A stretch of 64,000 nt of DNA from Thermanaerothrix sp034436175. GTDB lineage: Bacteria; Chloroflexota; Anaerolineae; Anaerolineales; Anaerolineaceae. The stretch covers positions 62,001 through 126,000 of the forward strand of contig CAYRUO010000003.1 of assembly GCA_964427505.1 (NCBI GenBank), read 5' to 3'. Under the pieces are notes generated by a model, which saw only the letters and a list, made by a program, of their open reading frames with translations, was not told where the DNA came from and made no database searches. Shown piece by piece: positions 60,698-64,000 of this stretch (its first letter is position 1; the number at the start of each line of letters is the position of its first letter). Both the position numbers and the translations under genes were made by a program.

Positions 60698-61480
60698 CTA
60701 TGTGGTCAGGTGTGTGTGCCGATCGCGTAATACCGGGAAGTTGCTACGAATCTCGTGAATGCTTTCTAGGGTGATCGTTGCCTGGATGAAATCTTCGTCG
60801 TGAATACTTCCGCGGGCGAGAATCTCACCCCAAGGGGATAGGATCAAACTGCCCCCGCCGTTGGTAACCTTTCCAGAGATGCCGACGGCATTGCAGGCCG
60901 CGACAAGGGCTTGATTCTCAATGGCGCGGGCACGCAATAGAGTTTCCCAATGATCCAGACGGGATGCGGGCCATTGAGCCACGAGGAAAAATGAATCGGC
61001 ATCGTGATCAAGATAAGTGCGGAAGAGTTCGGGAAAACGCAGATCATAACAGATGGCCAGCCCACAGGTTAAACCGGAAATGTGAGAGGTTATCAGTTCC
61101 TGCCCGGGCGAAAAATACCGATCCTCATTCAATGGGGCGAAAAGATGAATCTTATGATACTGACTGATGATTTGGCCCGAAGGGGCGATGAGAATAAAGG
61201 TGTTATGGTATCGGCCCTCTCGAAATGTTATGTAAGACCCTCCAATGTAGAGTCCGCTTTCTGCCGCTTGTCGGCCTAATTCGGCGATTAACTCTTGATT
61301 TTGTTGCGCGTATTGAGATTGGTTTTTTAAATCGTAACCACTGCTCCAAAGTTCGGGAAAAAGCACCACCTGAGCATGGCTTTTTCGGGCTTCCCTCAAA
61401 AATTCCAGCGCTTTGAGGTAATTTTTTTCCAAATGGCCTTGAAAGATGTTCATCTGGGCTAAGGCAATAGTTAGTTCCAT
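60698..61480 (-). CDS. Nitrilase-family carbon-nitrogen hydrolase (omega-amidase-like)
   Basis: The 260-residue protein has the three catalytic residues of the family: Glu in LFPELWSSG, Lys in YHKIHLF and Cys in GLAICYDLRFPELF. It resembles YafV/Nit2 omega-amidases that act on alpha-ketoglutaramate-type amides; the substrate is not certain. Length fits. It is convergent with the truncated glycosyltransferase gene (3-base gap) and divergent from the GT87-like gene. Confidence 0.9.
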   Translation of the reverse strand: MELTIALAQMNIFQGHLEKNYLKALEFLREARKSHAQVVLFPELWSSGYDLKNQSQYAQQNQELIAELGRQAAESGLYIGGSYITFREGRYHNTFILIAPSGQIISQYHKIHLFAPLNEDRYFSPGQELITSHISGLTCGLAICYDLRFPELFRTYLDHDADSFFLVAQWPASRLDHWETLLRARAIENQALVAACNAVGISGKVTNGGGSLILSPWGEILARGSIHDEDFIQATITLESIHEIRSNFPVLRDRHTHLTT

Positions 61481-61499
61481 AACTCTAACTCCCTCACGT

Positions 61500-61505
61500 T
61501 ATAAT
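61500..61505 (+). promoter_or_regulatory. Candidate -10 box before the GT87-like gene
   Basis: A perfect TATAAT lies 35 bases before the ATG at 61540, but no -35 box is clear. Confidence 0.3.
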
Positions 61506-61539
61506 TGGGAAAGGACATTAGGGAATTCCACTAATAAGG

Positions 61540-62805
61540 ATGCATTACGCTTTGAAACGTCCTAACGTTTGGATTTATGCCTTTGGATTACTCCTCCTGA
61601 TTGGACTTTTTTGCTTACTTCTAATTGTCAATCTTCGCTTGGCTGGGGCTTCCCAACTGGGAACGGATTTCTTTGAAGGCTGGCAATCGGCGCGTTTACT
61701 GCTTCAGCAAGGGGTGAGCCCCTATTCATCCGAGGCTGCACAGCAGATTGCACGCGCAGCGACCGATATTGGTCTAAACGCTGAGACGGTTGGGTTCAAT
61801 GCTCCCTTATATGCTTTGATTTTATACTTGCCTTTGGCAATCGTAAAGGACTTTAAATTAGCCCATGCCATCGGTATGGTTTTGGCTGAGTTATCACTTG
61901 GCCTGGCGGTTTACTTGGGGTTGCGGATAACCACCTGGCGTCCAAAAGCATGGGTTACTGGCCTCTGGCTAGGATTTGGATTACTTTGGTTTCCGAGTGC
62001 TCTGGCGGTCCTTGGCGGTGATGTAGTGCCGGCGGTATTACTGATGGTCACTCTGGCCCTATGGGCTATTCGTACCCGCCGCGATGAATTAGCAGGGGTG
62101 GCTTTGGGTTTAGCAACCATGCGTCCGCATGTTGCCGGGGTGGTGATCGGAGTGATATTTATTTGGGCTGTCCTGAATCGTCGGGGCTTGATCGTGATGT
62201 GGTTTTTCATTACCCTGGCTCTTTTAAGTCTCTTTTTTGCCCTCTTTCTTCCTTCATGGCCATTACAGTATTTAGCGATGATCATAAATCGTCAACGCCC
62301 CTTGATTGGCCAAACGATTGGTGAGGCTTTGGGCGTATTTTTCCCGGGTGTCGGGACACGCCTGGGCCAGGCTGTAAGTGGTCTTGCAGTTGCTTTGACA
62401 TTGTTTGAATTGATCCTCAATCACCGTTCAGGCATGCGGGCTTTTCTCTGGTTGGCTGCATTGAGTCTGACCCTTACAGCGTGGACCAGTGTGCGGTTTC
62501 AACCCCAAGATATGATCCTCTTTTTGCCAGCATTGATCCTGGCGGGTAGCCTGTGGGTAGAGCGATGGCGTCGTTTAGGTCTGTGGGTGACTTTAATCGT
62601 AATGACTGGATTAGGTATTGGGTCTTGGGGATTAGTGTCTTGGCGTTTGATGGAGAGTCTTCACGAGCAGAATATGGCATTGCTGATGCTGTTGATTCCT
62701 TTGGTGGTAGTAGGGCTGTTATATTGGGTGCGCTGGTGGGCTATTCGTCCTCCCAGTGTGTGGTTGGAACTCATTCAACGCGAAGATATTGAGTCTCTGG
62801 ATTAA
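61540..62805 (+). CDS. GT87-like membrane glycosyltransferase (DUF2029)
   Basis: The 421-residue protein has about 11 membrane helices. The first outer loop has LGTDFFEGWQSARLLLQQGVSPYSSEAA, matching the DFxxYWxA...xxG.xPY pattern of DUF2029/GT87 polyprenyl-phosphate mannosyltransferases, and Asp is the likely catalytic residue. A VRFQPQDMILFLPALIL segment is typical of the C-terminal part. It probably adds a sugar from a lipid donor outside the membrane. The next gene starts 12 bases downstream. Confidence 0.82.
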   Translation: MHYALKRPNVWIYAFGLLLLIGLFCLLLIVNLRLAGASQLGTDFFEGWQSARLLLQQGVSPYSSEAAQQIARAATDIGLNAETVGFNAPLYALILYLPLAIVKDFKLAHAIGMVLAELSLGLAVYLGLRITTWRPKAWVTGLWLGFGLLWFPSALAVLGGDVVPAVLLMVTLALWAIRTRRDELAGVALGLATMRPHVAGVVIGVIFIWAVLNRRGLIVMWFFITLALLSLFFALFLPSWPLQYLAMIINRQRPLIGQTIGEALGVFFPGVGTRLGQAVSGLAVALTLFELILNHRSGMRAFLWLAALSLTLTAWTSVRFQPQDMILFLPALILAGSLWVERWRRLGLWVTLIVMTGLGIGSWGLVSWRLMESLHEQNMALLMLLIPLVVVGLLYWVRWWAIRPPSVWLELIQREDIESLD

Positions 62806-62817
62806 AGGGCAACGGGG

Positions 62818-64000
62818 GTGAAGCGTATCCATTACTTGCTTTTGGGTATCTTGGGGAGCGGAATGGCGGCTGTGATGCTGTGGATACAGCCGGTAGCAGC
62901 CGTTATGGATAGCGATTATTACTACGCTCTGGGTCAGCAGATTTTCTGGGGACGCGGGGGAGAACAGCCTTTTATCTGGAACTACCTGGCGGATCCAAAG
63001 GGTGTGCCTATGCCGTCCTTTGATTATTGGATGCCTTTGCCGGCAGTTTTGGCGGCGATTGGGATGAGGCTGGCCGGAACCACCGCGTTGTGGGCAGCAC
63101 GTTTGCCTTTTGTCATTCTCCATGGCATCAATGTAGCGCTAATTGCTTATTTGGTGTTTCGTAGAACCGGACGAGCCTTTATAGGCTGGTTGGGTGGATT
63201 GGCGGCATCTTTTCCACTTTTCTATGCCGGGTTTATCACTTTCCCCGAATCCTTCACGCCGATCACCACACTGGGTGCTTTGTATTTCATCTTTGTATTC
63301 GAGACAGAACATCTGTGGGGTAAGAAAAGGGAATTCCTGCGTTCGTTGGTCGTTGGGATTGTTTGTGGCCTGATTCATCTTTCCCGGGCGGATGGGGTGA
63401 TCTGGTTTTTAGCCAGCATATTTCTTCAAGCAGGAATGGTGTTTAGGGCGGTAACGTTAAGACAAAAGAGCGTTACTCTCAACATAATGCGTGTAGCCGT
63501 GATAAATCTCTTGGGCCTTGGTGTGGGTTACGGTCTCACCATTGCGCCGTGGCTCTGGCATAACCTGCATGCGTTTGGCACATTGCTTCAACCGGGGTCG
63601 GGGCGAGCCTTGTGGTTGCGAGAGTACAATGAATTGTTTTATTATCCGGCATCACAATTGACTTTTGAGCATTGGATTGCGCAAGGGTGGGGGACGATTA
63701 TAAAGGATCGCCTTTGGACAATGGGACAAAATTTGCTTACTGCGATTGCCGTTCAAGGACAAATTGTTTTCTTTCCCCTCATTATTTGGGGAATAGTAAA
63801 AACATGGTATCGCCTCGAGACGCGCTTCGGGCTCGGAATATGGATGGCGTTAGGGTTGATTTTTTCGTTGATATTTCCCTTTGCGGGGGTGAGAGGGGGA
63901 TTTTTTCACTCGGGTGCCGCGCTCCAGCCTTTCTTATGGGGATTAGGCTGGCAGGGGTTTCAAGCCCTGATCCAATGGGGAGCCCAGTATCGGGGGTGGC
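62818..64000 (+). CDS. GT39-like membrane glycosyltransferase, partial (runs off the edge)
   Basis: From a GTG at 62818 the frame is open to the end, giving 394 residues. It reads MKRIHYLLLGILGSGMAAVM, then the outer loop DSDYYYALGQQIFWGRGGEQ with an Asp-Ser-Asp near residue 32, and at least eight membrane helices. The loop and HLSRADGVIWFLA are typical of GT39/ArnT-type glycosyltransferases of Chloroflexota. AAAGGG lies 8 bases before the start. It is 12 bases after the GT87-like gene, probably the same operon. The C-terminus is not in the window. Confidence 0.75.
   Translation, partial: MKRIHYLLLGILGSGMAAVMLWIQPVAAVMDSDYYYALGQQIFWGRGGEQPFIWNYLADPKGVPMPSFDYWMPLPAVLAAIGMRLAGTTALWAARLPFVILHGINVALIAYLVFRRTGRAFIGWLGGLAASFPLFYAGFITFPESFTPITTLGALYFIFVFETEHLWGKKREFLRSLVVGIVCGLIHLSRADGVIWFLASIFLQAGMVFRAVTLRQKSVTLNIMRVAVINLLGLGVGYGLTIAPWLWHNLHAFGTLLQPGSGRALWLREYNELFYYPASQLTFEHWIAQGWGTIIKDRLWTMGQNLLTAIAVQGQIVFFPLIIWGIVKTWYRLETRFGLGIWMALGLIFSLIFPFAGVRGGFFHSGAALQPFLWGLGWQGFQALIQWGAQYRGW

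Noticed and set aside
1..64000. tRNA, rRNA, CRISPR, insertion sequence or origin
   Set aside because: None was seen: no cloverleaf-like runs, no spaced repeats and no transposase-like frame were noticed on either strand.

Overview
The window reads as a chromosomal segment of a member of the Chloroflexota, most likely class Anaerolineae. This assignment is an inference from gene content and neighbourhoods, not from a database search. Supporting signs are a baseplate-J-like membrane protein beside ruvX and mltG, a polyphosphate glucokinase, TIGR03960/TIGR03936 radical-SAM genes, two FmdB-type zinc-ribbon proteins, and Hanks-type kinases with a propeller or tail anchor. Gene density is high and start codons are often GTG. 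I see no rRNA, tRNA, CRISPR array, prophage or insertion sequence.

Layout. 1-8.7 kb: start of ssb, rpsF, an AIM24-family protein, a DnaQ-type exonuclease, a lipoprotein, an RluE-type pseudouridine synthase, the baseplate-J/ruvX/mltG operon, ppgK and an aspartase/fumarase-family lyase. 8.7-15.8 kb: ferredoxin, heme A synthase, two SDR proteins (one resembling 3-ketodihydrosphingosine reductase, one lacking the usual Tyr/Lys), a zinc-ribbon SpoU methyltransferase, the radical-SAM pair and a DUF503 protein. 16-20 kb: folC and lon. 20-28.5 kb: a block resembling the Firmicutes kinase-rpe-rpmB-asp23-fakA-recG neighbourhood, with degV (fakB) and coaD. 28.6-35 kb: a Ca2+/H+ antiporter, glnA, a DUF362 protein and purB.

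35-41 kb is a Ser/Thr phospho-signalling cluster: a kinase with an eight-repeat PQQ-like propeller and no transmembrane helix, a PP2C phosphatase, a J-domain/VWA fusion, a zinc-ribbon FHA protein, a small unknown protein and an OmpR-type regulator. Hsp20, FmdB, thioredoxin and murA follow; this MurA has Asp where Cys is usual.

43.6-55.9 kb is the most interesting part, a glycerol/dihydroxyacetone island. A DhaR-like regulator precedes a structured leader (inverted-repeat operator, good sigma-70 promoter, competing hairpins, intrinsic terminator) and glpF-dhaK-dhaL-glpK. A second unit encodes a small membrane protein, a GlpA-type flavoprotein, an SdhB-type iron-sulfur protein, SdhC- and SdhD-type anchors, and a DhaM fused to HPr and a complete Enzyme I. 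There is no SdhA, GlpB or GlpC. The arrangement suggests a membrane glycerol-3-phosphate:quinone oxidoreductase in which GlpA replaces SdhA. Together the genes would take glycerol through glycerol-3-phosphate, and dihydroxyacetone through PEP-dependent phosphorylation, to DHAP.

55.9-64 kb: a YyaL-type thioredoxin-fold protein, a GNAT-like protein, and a decayed junction near 59.42 kb where two 5'-truncated membrane glycosyltransferase-like genes meet head to head. A nitrilase-family amidase, a GT87-like protein and a GT39-like gene running off the end complete the window.
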